The position numbers were made by a program, and so were the translations under genes. A stretch of DNA of 27,523 nt from Sphingomonas sp. UBA1000. Lineage in GTDB: Bacteria > Pseudomonadota > Alphaproteobacteria > Sphingomonadales > Sphingomonadaceae. Positions 1 to 6,981 of this stretch are shown here, piece by piece. The notes beneath the pieces are model-generated. The model had not been told where the DNA came from. It saw only the letters and a list, made by a program, of their open reading frames with translations, and did not search any database. The number at the start of each line of letters is the position of its first letter. Position 1 is the first letter of the stretch. The stretch is taken from NCBI GenBank assembly GCA_002291855.1, contig DBAW01000101.1, forward strand, positions 1 to 27,523. The letters run 5' to 3'.

Positions 1-470
1 TCCAGCTGATCAACGGCCATCCGCGCGGGCTCGACCTGCAGATTGCCGAGGGCGGGCGCGGCCTGTCGGGCGGGCAGCGGACGCTGACCGGGTTGACCCG
101 GCTGTTGCTGGCACGGCCCGATCTGCTGCTGCTCGATGAACCCACGGCGAACCTTGACGATGCCGTCGAGGGCGCGGCCCTGAGCGCGATTGCCGCGCGG
201 CTGGGGACGCAGAGCACGCTGATCGTCGTCACCCACAAGATGCGGCTGCTGTCGCTTGTCGACCGGGTGATCGTGATGGCCGGCGGGCAGGTGGCGCTCG
301 ACGGGCCGAGACAGGAGGTGTTGCAGCGGTTGCAGCAATCTGCGCGCCGGCCTGAGCCGGGCAGCGCGGCGGAAGCGCGCGCCGTTGCCGGCGAGGCTGC
401 CGCGCCCGCGATCGGCGGGCAAGATCAGGCGGGTGGGGACAGGACGGCTGGGGATAGGGCGGCGGGATGA
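1..470 (+). CDS. Type I secretion ABC transporter ATPase (C-terminal part)
   Basis: This is the C-terminal end of an ABC transporter nucleotide-binding domain; the 5' part lies outside the window and the first whole codon begins at base 3. Visible in order are the ABC signature LSGGQR, the Walker B segment LLLLDEP followed by the D-loop (TANLDD), and the switch histidine in VVTHK. The protein ends in a tail of about 45 residues rich in Ala, Gly and charged residues. The stop overlaps the start of the next gene in an ATGA, and that gene encodes an HlyD-family adaptor. From this pairing I infer an HlyB/LapB-like inner-membrane exporter for a type I secretion system that carries proteins from cytosol to cell surface. 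The substrate and the membrane domain are not visible. Confidence 0.88.
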   Translation, partial: QLINGHPRGLDLQIAEGGRGLSGGQRTLTGLTRLLLARPDLLLLDEPTANLDDAVEGAALSAIAARLGTQSTLIVVTHKMRLLSLVDRVIVMAGGQVALDGPRQEVLQRLQQSARRPEPGSAAEARAVAGEAAAPAIGGQDQAGGDRTAGDRAAG

Positions 471-1618
471 TGCGGCATCGTGAGTCCATGGTGATCATCG
501 GCCTGTCGAGCCTGGCCGTGATCGCGTTCCTGATCTGGTCGATCTGGGCCGAGCTGGACCAGATCACCCGCGCGCGGGGGCAGGTCATCCCGTCGGGCCG
601 CGTGCAGATCGTGCAGGCGGCGACCGACGGGGTCATCACCCGCATTCTGGTGCGCGACGGCCAGCGGGTCGAGCGCGGCCAGCTGCTCGTCGCGCTCGAC
701 CGGGTGAAGGCCGGGGCGGCGGTCGATGATGGCCGCGCCCGCGTCGCCGGGCTGCGTGCGGCGCTCGCCCGGATCGAGGCCGAGCTGTCGGGGGGCGCGC
801 TGGTGCCGTCGCCTGACCTTGCCGCCTATCCCGAGGTGGTCGAGAATCAGCGGCTGCTGCTCACCCGGCGGCGTCAGGCGCTCGCCGCCGATCTGGGCGC
901 GCTGTCGGCGCAGCTGGCGCTCGCCCGGCAGGAGCTGGAGCTGAACCGGCCGCTGGTTGGCAGCGGCGATGTGGCGCGCGCCGAGCTGATCCGGCTCGAA
1001 CGGCAGGTCACCGATCTCAGGGGACAGATTGCCAGCCGCCGCAGCCGCTATCTTGAAGAACTTCAGGCCGAGCAGGTCCGGGTGCGCGAGGAGCTGGCGA
1101 GTGCCGAGCAGGCGCTGACCCAGCGTGCCGACGATCTGGGCAATGCCGAGCTGCGCGCGCCCGTTTCGGGACTGGTCAGCAACCTCAAGGTGGCGACGGT
1201 CGGCGGCGTCGTGCGCGCGGGCGAGGAGATCATGCAGATCGTGCCCGACCGCGCGGCGCTGATTATCGAGGCGCGCCTGTCACCGGCCGAGATCGCGTTC
1301 ATCCGCCCGGGGCAGAGTGCTTCGGTGAAGTTCGATGCTTATGATTCCTCGGTCTATGGCGGCGCCGAGGGGCGGGTGACCTTCGTCAACCCCGACACGA
1401 CGACGGGCCAGGCGGCCAATGGCGCGCAGGAAAGCTATTACCGCGTCCAGCTGACTGCTGATCCGCGCACCATGCGGCCGCACCGGCCGGGCGAGAAGAT
1501 CGTTATCCAGCCGGGGATGACCGCCACCGCCGAGATCAGGACCGGGGAGACGACTGTTTTCCGCTATCTGACCAAGCCGATTCTGAAGACCACGGCAGAA
1601 TCGATGACCGAGCGTTGA
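467..1618 (+). CDS. HlyD/LapC-family type I secretion periplasmic adaptor
   Basis: A 383-residue membrane fusion protein that would link the inner-membrane ABC exporter just upstream to an outer-membrane TolC-type channel. It has a short cytoplasmic N-terminus, one membrane helix (about residues 8-29), a first lipoyl-like half (about 35-80, with VQAATDGVITRILVRDGQRV), a long charged Ala/Leu/Arg-rich coiled-coil hairpin (about 85-215), a second lipoyl half (APVSGLVSNLKV) and a C-terminal beta-barrel region ending in the PGMTATAEIRTGE segment typical of HlyD proteins. Length fits the family (about 380-480). The start overlaps the ATPase stop by 4 bases, so translation is probably coupled. No outer-membrane component gene follows in the window. 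Confidence 0.92.
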   Translation: MMRHRESMVIIGLSSLAVIAFLIWSIWAELDQITRARGQVIPSGRVQIVQAATDGVITRILVRDGQRVERGQLLVALDRVKAGAAVDDGRARVAGLRAALARIEAELSGGALVPSPDLAAYPEVVENQRLLLTRRRQALAADLGALSAQLALARQELELNRPLVGSGDVARAELIRLERQVTDLRGQIASRRSRYLEELQAEQVRVREELASAEQALTQRADDLGNAELRAPVSGLVSNLKVATVGGVVRAGEEIMQIVPDRAALIIEARLSPAEIAFIRPGQSASVKFDAYDSSVYGGAEGRVTFVNPDTTTGQAANGAQESYYRVQLTADPRTMRPHRPGEKIVIQPGMTATAEIRTGETTVFRYLTKPILKTTAESMTER

Positions 1619-1729
1619 GTTGGTAACATTATCTTAACCTTTCACGCCTTACGGCTTCCGGCGTGCATGCGTGGTGTTTCTCATGCGCCAGGCGGTGCAG
1701 GCCCTGCGACTTGTCAATGGGACGACAGC

Positions 1730-1758
1730 TTGTGTGGTCGAGCGTTGCGAGTTTATGA
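1730..1758 (+). promoter_or_regulatory. Candidate sigma-70-like promoter for the small exported protein
   Basis: TTGTGT at 1730-1735 and TTATGA at 1753-1758 are separated by 17 bases. Transcription would start near 1765 and give a leader of about 60 bases. The gene has a 208-base gap upstream and its own terminator, so an independent promoter is expected; the exact hexamers are an inference from consensus. Confidence 0.35.
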
Positions 1759-1826
1759 TTGAAATGGTTGGGGCTTCGTGCCAAAGCCACGGAACGGACC
1801 GATAGTTAATAAAGGGAGTGTCCAGA

Positions 1827-2078
1827 ATGGGTTTCCGTAAAGCAGCGACCGTGGCGATCGCCGCGATGTCGATGATTGCCGTGCCCTCGGCCGCCATGGC
1901 GGCTCAGGCTTCGGCGTCGAAGCTCTCGGTCAGCGGCGCATCGGCGCGCGCTGGTGCGAAGGTTGAAGGCAATGAACTGGCTGGTGGCAGCCTGATCATC
2001 GCCGTTCTGGCCGCTGCCGCGGTCGTCGCGGGCATCGTGATCGCGACCGACAGCGACGACGAGCCGAACAGCCCGTAA
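1827..2078 (+). CDS. Small exported or membrane protein with acidic C-terminal tail
   Basis: An 83-residue protein of unknown function. ATG at 1827 is preferred over a GTG at 1818 because AGGGAG (1813-1818) lies 8 bases before the ATG. The N-terminus is a signal peptide (Lys/Arg then a hydrophobic stretch ending AMA, cleavage probably after residue 25 or so). A short Ser/Ala-rich polar stretch follows, then a second hydrophobic helix (about residues 52-71, LIIAVLAAAAVVAGIVIA) and a short acidic end (DSDDEPNSP). After cleavage it would sit in the inner membrane by one helix with a tiny acidic tail. It has its own probable promoter and a strong terminator, so it is a separate and probably well expressed unit. 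Small proteins of this layout are, as I recall, common in sphingomonads, but I know no function. A role with the secretion genes upstream is only suggested by position. Confidence 0.8.
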   Translation: MGFRKAATVAIAAMSMIAVPSAAMAAQASASKLSVSGASARAGAKVEGNELAGGSLIIAVLAAAAVVAGIVIATDSDDEPNSP

Positions 2079-2106
2079 GCTTCAGCCTTTCCGGAAAGTT
2101 TATGGA

Positions 2107-2136
2107 GGGGCGACCTGAAAGGGTCGCCCCTTTTTT
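2107..2136 (+). terminator. Rho-independent terminator after the small exported protein
   Basis: A perfect 9-bp stem (GGGGCGACC at 2107-2115 with GGTCGCCCC at 2122-2130), a six-base loop and six T residues (2131-2136). It ends the unit 28 bases after the stop codon. Confidence 0.93.
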
Positions 2137-2219
2137 CTTGCCTTTGGATGCCGGTTCCCCAAATCGGCGAAATGCCGGCATCGCCGGCGGACAGGCGGGA
2201 CGACGGGAACGGGCAGACC

Positions 2220-2753
2220 ATGGCGGACGAGATTGCGACCTTTGCCGGCGGGTGCTTCTGGTGCACCGAGGCGGTGTTTGACGATGTGATCGGCGTGCAG
2301 TCGGTCGAAAGCGGCTATATCGGCGGCCATGTCGCCAGCCCGACCTATCAGCAGGTGTGCAATGGCGACACCGGCCATGCCGAGGCGGTGCGCATCGTCT
2401 TCGATCCGGCCGTGATCGGCTATGGCGATCTGCTCGACATCTTCTTTGCCACCCATGATCCGACCCAGCTCAACCGCCAGGGCAATGACATCGGCACCCA
2501 GTATCGCTCGGCGATCTTTCCGCATTCGCCCGCGCAGGAGGCAGAGGCGCGCGCCGCCATCGCCCGTGCGCAGGCCGACTGGGCCGATCCGGTGGTGACG
2601 AAGATCGAAGGCGACGGACCCTGGTGGCCGGCCGAGGATTATCATCAGGAATATTTCGCCCGCATGGGGGACCAGAATCCCTATTGCATGGCCGTGGTCG
2701 CGCCCAAGCTGCGCAAGTTCCGCAAGAGCTTTGCCGAACGGCTGAAGCGTTGA
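2220..2753 (+). CDS. msrA: Peptide-methionine (S)-S-oxide reductase MsrA
   Basis: A 177-residue enzyme that reduces the S-epimer of methionine sulfoxide in oxidised proteins, using thioredoxin. The catalytic motif GGCFWCTE is at residues 10-17, with Cys12 the attacking cysteine. Other family blocks are GYIGG, NGDTGHAE, DPTQLNRQGNDIGTQYRS, and the C-terminal YHQEYF and NPYC segments, the last giving a likely resolving cysteine. Length matches ordinary MsrA (about 170-210). The frame is open upstream to an ATG at 2148, but that lies only 12 bases after the terminator and adds an unconserved low-complexity stretch, so ATG 2220 is preferred; the Shine-Dalgarno is weak. No msrB is fused or adjacent. 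galU follows 64 bases later. Confidence 0.93.
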   Translation: MADEIATFAGGCFWCTEAVFDDVIGVQSVESGYIGGHVASPTYQQVCNGDTGHAEAVRIVFDPAVIGYGDLLDIFFATHDPTQLNRQGNDIGTQYRSAIFPHSPAQEAEARAAIARAQADWADPVVTKIEGDGPWWPAEDYHQEYFARMGDQNPYCMAVVAPKLRKFRKSFAERLKR

Positions 2754-2817
2754 AACGCATGGTGCGGGCGGCACGGCTTGGCTATGGCGCGCGGCACTCA
2801 ACAGGGGAGCAGGGGCG

Positions 2818-3693
2818 ATGAAACCGTTGCGCAAGGCGGTGTTTCCGGTGGCCGGGCTGGGCACCCGGAACCTGCCGGCCACCAAATCGGTGCCGAAGGA
2901 AATGCTGCCGGTCGTCGACCGGCCGCTGATCCAATATGCGGTCGACGAAGCGCTGGCCGCCGGGATCGAGCAGCTGATCTTCGTCACCGGGCGCGGCAAG
3001 GCGGCGATGGAGGATTATTTCGACATCGCCTATGAGCTGGAACGGACAATGTCCGAGCGCGGCAAGTCGCTTGCGCCGCTTGCCGGCACCCGGCTCGCGC
3101 CCGGCCAGATGGCGTTTGTCCGCCAGCAGGAGCCGCTGGGGCTTGGCCATGCGGTCTGGTGCGCGCGGCATCTGGTGGGCGATGAGCCGTTTGCGGTGCT
3201 GCTGGTCGATGAGCTGTTGTGGAACCCCGCCTGTCCGTCGATCAGCCAGCTGGCCGAAACCTATGCCGAGACCGGCGGCAACGTGATCTCGGTGCTCGAG
3301 GTGCCCGAGGGCCAGACCCATCGCTATGGCATTGTCGATCCCGGTGCGGTCAGCGGCGATGTCACCGAGGTGCGCGGGCTGGTCGAAAAGCCGGCACCGG
3401 GCACCGCGCCGTCGCGGCTGGCGGCGATCGGCCGCTATGTGCTTCAGCCCGAGGTGATGCGGGTGCTGGAAACGCAGGAGCGTGGTGCCGGCGGCGAGAT
3501 TCAGCTGACGGACGCGCTCGCCCAGCTGATCGGGAAGCAGCCCTTTCATGCCCGCACATTCCGGGGCGCGCGCTATGACTGTGGCGACAAGACCGGGTTC
3601 GTGCAGGCCAATCTCGCGCTCGCACTTGAGCGGGAGGATATCGGGGCTGATGTCCGCGCCTTTGCCGAGGGGCTGATCGCCGGGGCGCAATAA
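2818..3693 (+). CDS. galU: UTP--glucose-1-phosphate uridylyltransferase GalU
   Basis: A 291-residue nucleotidyltransferase making UDP-glucose from UTP and glucose-1-phosphate, the precursor for exopolysaccharide, lipopolysaccharide sugars and UDP-glucuronate. The N-terminal nucleotide-binding block is AGLGTRNLPATKSVPKEMLP (residues 12-31), followed by VDRPLIQYAVDEA. The middle keeps the QQEPLGLGHAVWCA block, and LVDELLW stands where many GalU proteins have LPDDLI/LADD. The C-terminal part has the GGEIQLTDA and YDCGDKTGF blocks. The start follows a GGGGAGCAGGGGCG run that can serve as Shine-Dalgarno. Length is standard (about 290). Its product feeds the pathway of the epimerase gene encoded nearby on the opposite strand. 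Confidence 0.95.
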   Translation: MKPLRKAVFPVAGLGTRNLPATKSVPKEMLPVVDRPLIQYAVDEALAAGIEQLIFVTGRGKAAMEDYFDIAYELERTMSERGKSLAPLAGTRLAPGQMAFVRQQEPLGLGHAVWCARHLVGDEPFAVLLVDELLWNPACPSISQLAETYAETGGNVISVLEVPEGQTHRYGIVDPGAVSGDVTEVRGLVEKPAPGTAPSRLAAIGRYVLQPEVMRVLETQERGAGGEIQLTDALAQLIGKQPFHARTFRGARYDCGDKTGFVQANLALALEREDIGADVRAFAEGLIAGAQ

Positions 3694-3720
3694 GCCCGCC
3701 CCGATCCCCGGTGGAACCCC

Positions 3721-4869
3721 TCAGGCGGGAATCGCGGTGCGCACTGCGCTTGCCGAACCGGGCCGGGCCGAGGCCAGCAGGTCGCTGATCCGCCGTGCCG
3801 CCCCCGCCGTGCCGAACGGGTAGCGGGGCGTGCGGTCCGGTCCCCGTCTGGCAAGGTGACGGGCAGTGGCGGCAATGATCCGGTCGGGCGCGCGGCCGAC
3901 CAGTTCGGCCGCCCCGGCCTCGATCGCCTCCGTGCGTTCGGTCGTCTCGCGCAGGACGAGCACGGGAACGCCAAAGGCCGGCACCTCTTCCTGCAGCCCG
4001 CCACTGTCGGTCAGCACCAGCCGCGCGGCATCCACGATGCGCAGCAGCGACGGATAATCGAGCGGTTCGACCAGCGTGATGCCGGGCACGCCCGCTAGCG
4101 CATCGGCGATGGCCTGCCGCACCGCCGGGGCCGGGTGCAGCGGCATCAGGATCTGCACATCGCCGCCATCAGCGATCCCGCGCAGCGCATCGGCAATGCC
4201 GGCAAGCGGTGCTCCCAGCGTTTCGCGCCGGTGGCAGGTCGCGAGCAGGATGGCGCGGTCCCCGGCTGCGGCCACCAGCTCGCTCCCCCGCCGGCCAAGC
4301 GACGGATCGGTCCGCAGCCGGTCGCGCATCTGTTCGAGGGCGTCGATCCCGGTATTGCCGGTCAGGTGCACGCGGGCGGCGGGCACATTTTCGTCGAGCA
4401 GCGCCTGCACGGCGCGCGGCGTGGGGGCGAAATGCAGCCCGGCGATGGTGGCGATCATCCGCCGGTGCGCCTCTTCGGGCCAGGGATGGTCGAGCGATCC
4501 GCTGCGCAGCCCCGCCTCGACATGGGCAACGGGCAGGTGGCGATAATGCGCGGCAAGGGCGCCGGCGAGCGCGCTGGCGGTGTCGCCCTGCACGATCACA
4601 TGATCGGGGGCGACCTCGTCGATCACCGCACCGATCGCGGCCAGCAGCCGGCCGAGCAGCGTGTCGAGCGGCTGGTTCTGGGTCATCAGGTCGAGTGTAT
4701 GATCGGGGACGATGCCGAACAGTTGCAGCGCCGAACCGGCCAGATCGCGATGCTGGCCGGTAAAGCAGACGCTCACATCGAAACGGATATCGTCACGCAT
4801 CGCCAAGATCAGCGGGGCGAGCTTGATCGCTTCCGGCCGGGTGCCGAATATGAACATCATCCTTGCCAT
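3721..4869 (-). CDS. wecB: UDP-N-acetylglucosamine 2-epimerase (non-hydrolysing)
   Basis: A 382-residue enzyme interconverting UDP-GlcNAc and UDP-ManNAc in the cytosol for surface polysaccharide synthesis. Family blocks seen are FGTRPEAIKLAP (residues 8-19), VQGDTASALAGALAA, HVEAGLRSG, the PEEAHRR block and, near the C-terminus, LTDSGGLQEE with the following ETTERTE block, close to the RxxTERPE of WecB. The frame runs open for another 105 codons upstream, but that stretch is Arg/Pro-rich and unlike the family. The ATG at 4869 has a GGGGG run 5 bases upstream and gives the expected length; ATG 4860 and 4857 are alternatives. The gene is convergent with galU with only 27 bases between stops. 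A tandem palindrome over its likely promoter suggests repression. Confidence 0.93.
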   Translation of the reverse strand: MARMMFIFGTRPEAIKLAPLILAMRDDIRFDVSVCFTGQHRDLAGSALQLFGIVPDHTLDLMTQNQPLDTLLGRLLAAIGAVIDEVAPDHVIVQGDTASALAGALAAHYRHLPVAHVEAGLRSGSLDHPWPEEAHRRMIATIAGLHFAPTPRAVQALLDENVPAARVHLTGNTGIDALEQMRDRLRTDPSLGRRGSELVAAAGDRAILLATCHRRETLGAPLAGIADALRGIADGGDVQILMPLHPAPAVRQAIADALAGVPGITLVEPLDYPSLLRIVDAARLVLTDSGGLQEEVPAFGVPVLVLRETTERTEAIEAGAAELVGRAPDRIIAATARHLARRGPDRTPRYPFGTAGAARRISDLLASARPGSASAVRTAIPA

Positions 4870-4888
4870 CAACGCCCCCGCACGTCCC

Positions 4889-4924
4889 TGTCCTGAGGAC
4901 AGTGGATGGTTAGTCCTTAGGACA
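4889..4924. promoter_or_regulatory. Tandem palindromic candidate operator upstream of wecB
   Basis: Two copies of one palindrome lie in tandem: TGTCCTGAGGACA at 4889-4901 (perfect, odd centre) and GTCCTTAGGAC with flanking A at 4912-4924. Their centres (4895 and 4918) are 23 bases apart, about two helical turns, so two dimers would bind on nearly the same DNA face. One copy covers the likely -10 of the wecB promoter, and the other lies between the transcription start and the start codon. This layout fits a repressor; the protein is unknown. Confidence 0.6.
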
Positions 4925-4944
4925 ACAGACCATGCGTCAGGCAA
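4916..4944 (-). promoter_or_regulatory. Candidate wecB promoter
   Basis: On the minus strand TTGCCT (4944-4939), a 17-base spacer and CCTAAG (4921-4916) resemble -35 and -10 elements. The -10 lies inside the distal palindrome of the operator. This is a consensus match only; the -10 is weak. Confidence 0.3.
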
Positions 4945-5012
4945 GACCAAAGCTGGATAATGATCCGTCCCGGATGTTTCTCCTGCCGCGCCAATGCGGC
5001 GGAGTGCGTGTC

Positions 5013-6011
5013 TCAGACGCCGCGATAGGTGCGGAACCAGTCGACAAAGGCGGGGATTCCCCGATCGAGCGGGGTCGTCGGGCGATAGCCGAGATCGGCG
5101 GCAATCGCGCTCACATCGGCAAATGTGTCCTTCACATCGCCGGGCTGCATCGGCTTGTGCTCGCGGATCGCGGGGCGGCCGCACGCCTGTTCGATCAGGT
5201 CGATCAGCCGGGTCAGCGGTTCCGACCGGCTGTTGCCGATATTGTAGATGCGGTGCGGCGCGACGCTGCCGCCCGCCTTGGGCTGCCCGTCATCGGCCGG
5301 GGGCCGGTCCAGACAGGCGACCACACCGTCGACGATATCGTCGATAAAGGTGAAATCGCGCCGCATATCGCCATGGTTGAACACGCTGATCGGCCGCCCG
5401 GCGAGGATCGCATCGGTGAACAGCCATGGGGCCATGTCCGGCCGCCCCCAGGGACCATAGACGGTGAAGAAGCGCAGGCCGGTGAGCGCGATCCGGTAGA
5501 GATGGGCATAGGTCTCGCTCATCAGCTCATCGGCCTTTTTGGTGGCCGCATAGAGCGAGACCGGATGGTCGACCCGGTCCTCGACCCGGAAGGGCAGCCG
5601 GGTGTTGCCGCCATAGACCGACGAGGACGAGGCATAGACCATCGGCACCCGGCGCTCGCGCGCCAGCTCCAGCATGTTCAGATGCCCGACCAGATTGGCC
5701 TGCGCATAGGCGCGGGGGTTTTCGATCGAATAGCGGACGCCTGCCTGCGCCCCCAGATGGGCGATGCGCGTGAAATCCAGCCCGGCAAGCGCGGTGGCGA
5801 GCGCGTCATGATCGGCAAAGTCGGTGCGGATCAGCCGGAAACGCGCGCCATGCCGCTTTGCCAGTTCAGCGGCCCGATCTTCCTTCAGCCGGGGCAGATA
5901 ATAGGGGACGAAGCTGTCGATGCCGATCACGGTTTCGCCGGCCGCGAGCAGCCGGTCGGCGAGGTGAAAGCCGATAAAACCGGCGGCACCGGTCACCAAT
6001 GTCGTCATCAT
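5013..6011 (-). CDS. NAD-dependent UDP-glucuronate 4-epimerase-like protein
   Basis: A 332-residue extended short-chain dehydrogenase that probably converts UDP-glucuronate to UDP-galacturonate for capsule, exopolysaccharide or LPS. It has the Rossmann motif GAAGFIG (residues 8-14), the HLGAQAGVRYSIENP segment that distinguishes the GAE/LpsL/CapI group, a SSSSVYG block with the catalytic serine, YAATK (Tyr154, Lys158), and the RFFTVYGPWGRPDMA and MRRDFTFIDDIV blocks. Length matches the group (about 330-340). The first ATG directly abuts the sua5 TAG stop (TAG-ATG-ATG), so translation is likely coupled to sua5. A 143-base gap separates it from wecB. Another hexuronate or hexose epimerase of the same subfamily cannot be excluded. 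Confidence 0.9.
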   Translation of the reverse strand: MMTTLVTGAAGFIGFHLADRLLAAGETVIGIDSFVPYYLPRLKEDRAAELAKRHGARFRLIRTDFADHDALATALAGLDFTRIAHLGAQAGVRYSIENPRAYAQANLVGHLNMLELARERRVPMVYASSSSVYGGNTRLPFRVEDRVDHPVSLYAATKKADELMSETYAHLYRIALTGLRFFTVYGPWGRPDMAPWLFTDAILAGRPISVFNHGDMRRDFTFIDDIVDGVVACLDRPPADDGQPKAGGSVAPHRIYNIGNSRSEPLTRLIDLIEQACGRPAIREHKPMQPGDVKDTFADVSAIAADLGYRPTTPLDRGIPAFVDWFRTYRGV

Positions 6012-6938
6012 CTACCCCCGATGGGCGGCCCGGGCGAGCCGGTCGCGGATGGCAAGGCCCAGACCGCTGGCCGGCACGGGCGCGACGGCGATGCGCGCCC
6101 GGTCCGATTCGTCGGCCTGATGGAGCAGGTCGAATAGCCGGGCAGCGGCTTCGACAAGGTTACCATCGGCGCTGAGCGTGGCATCGCCCGCCACCGCGCC
6201 AAAGCCGATCAGATATTCGTCCGCCTGCGCGGTTTCGGCGTCGAGCCGCAGCGGCTTGTGCGGGGCATAATGGCTGCTGAGCTGCCCGGGGGCCTCGATG
6301 GCGGTCACGCCTTCGGGCATCACCGCCGAAAGATCCTCGGCGCTGATCGGGCCGGGGCGCAGCAGCTCGGTCCGGCCGTCGGCGACCTTGACGATCGTTG
6401 ATTCAAGCCCGGCCGGCGTCGCCCCGGCATCGAGGATCAGGGGAATCCGCCCCGCCAGCGTCTTGGCGACATGGGCGGCGCGGGTCGGGCTGATCGTGCC
6501 GCTGAGATTGGCCGATGGCGCGGCAAGCGGCCGGCCGGCAGCGGCGATCAGCGCGCGCATCGCCGGATGCGCGGGCATGCGCAGCGCAACCGTCGGCAGG
6601 CCGGCGGTCACGATTGCGGGCAATGTGCCCCGATGCGGCAGCACAAGGGTGAGCGGGCCCGGCCAATGGCGCGCGGCAAGGGCGCGGGCAGGGGCGTCGA
6701 ACCGGGCAAGCTCTTCCGCCATCGCCATGCTGTCGACATGCACGATCAGCGGGTTGAAGGCGGGCCGCCCCTTGGCCGCATAGATGCCGGCGACTGCGGC
6801 GGCGTCGGTCGCGTCGGCGGCAAGGCCGTAAACCGTCTCGGTCGGCACGGCGACGCAGCCGCCCGCGCGGATCAGCACGGCGGCTTCGGCAATGCCGGCG
6901 GCATCGGCCGGGATGATGCGGGTGTTTGAGCGGCTCAC
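6012..6938 (-). CDS. L-threonylcarbamoyladenylate synthase, Sua5 type
   Basis: A 308-residue two-domain Sua5/YrdC protein. It makes threonylcarbamoyl-AMP from threonine, bicarbonate and ATP, the first step of t6A37 modification of ANN-decoding tRNAs. The YrdC domain shows VPTETVYGLAADAT (about residues 31-44), KGRPAFNPLIVHV (about 56-68) and APSANLSG (140-147); ESTIVKV and LLRPGPIS follow, then a Sua5 C-terminal domain of about 100 residues. The start is a GTG with GGGGCG immediately upstream; it lies between the -35 and -10 of a promoter that reads in the opposite direction, so the intergenic space is very compact. It is the first gene of a run followed by two polysaccharide genes. Confidence 0.92.
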   Translation of the reverse strand: MSRSNTRIIPADAAGIAEAAVLIRAGGCVAVPTETVYGLAADATDAAAVAGIYAAKGRPAFNPLIVHVDSMAMAEELARFDAPARALAARHWPGPLTLVLPHRGTLPAIVTAGLPTVALRMPAHPAMRALIAAAGRPLAAPSANLSGTISPTRAAHVAKTLAGRIPLILDAGATPAGLESTIVKVADGRTELLRPGPISAEDLSAVMPEGVTAIEAPGQLSSHYAPHKPLRLDAETAQADEYLIGFGAVAGDATLSADGNLVEAAARLFDLLHQADESDRARIAVAPVPASGLGLAIRDRLARAAHRG

Positions 6939-6954
6939 CGCCCCGCGCTATAGC
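6926..6954 (+). promoter_or_regulatory. Promoter for the acyl-CoA dehydrogenase
   Basis: TTGAGC (6926-6931), 17 bases, TATAGC (6949-6954); the ATG is at 6982 and AAGGAG lies at 6972-6977. The -35 and spacer overlap the first codons of the divergent sua5 gene. The core CTATAG is itself palindromic and could also serve a divergent promoter, though no good -35 is seen on the minus strand. Confidence 0.5.
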
Positions 6955-6981
6955 CTTGCCGAGCCATTCTCAAGGAGCCCC

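Noticed and set aside
1643..1666. CACGCC...GGCGTG repeat after hlyD as terminator
   Set aside because: Short stem, 10-base loop and no T-run; could equally be chance.
4963..5000. Small inverted repeats between the epimerase and wecB as terminators
   Set aside because: Stems of only 5 bp and no T-run on the transcribed strand.
4135..6137. Plus-strand open frames opposite wecB and the epimerase
   Set aside because: Antisense shadows; the minus-strand reading shows complete enzyme motifs in order.
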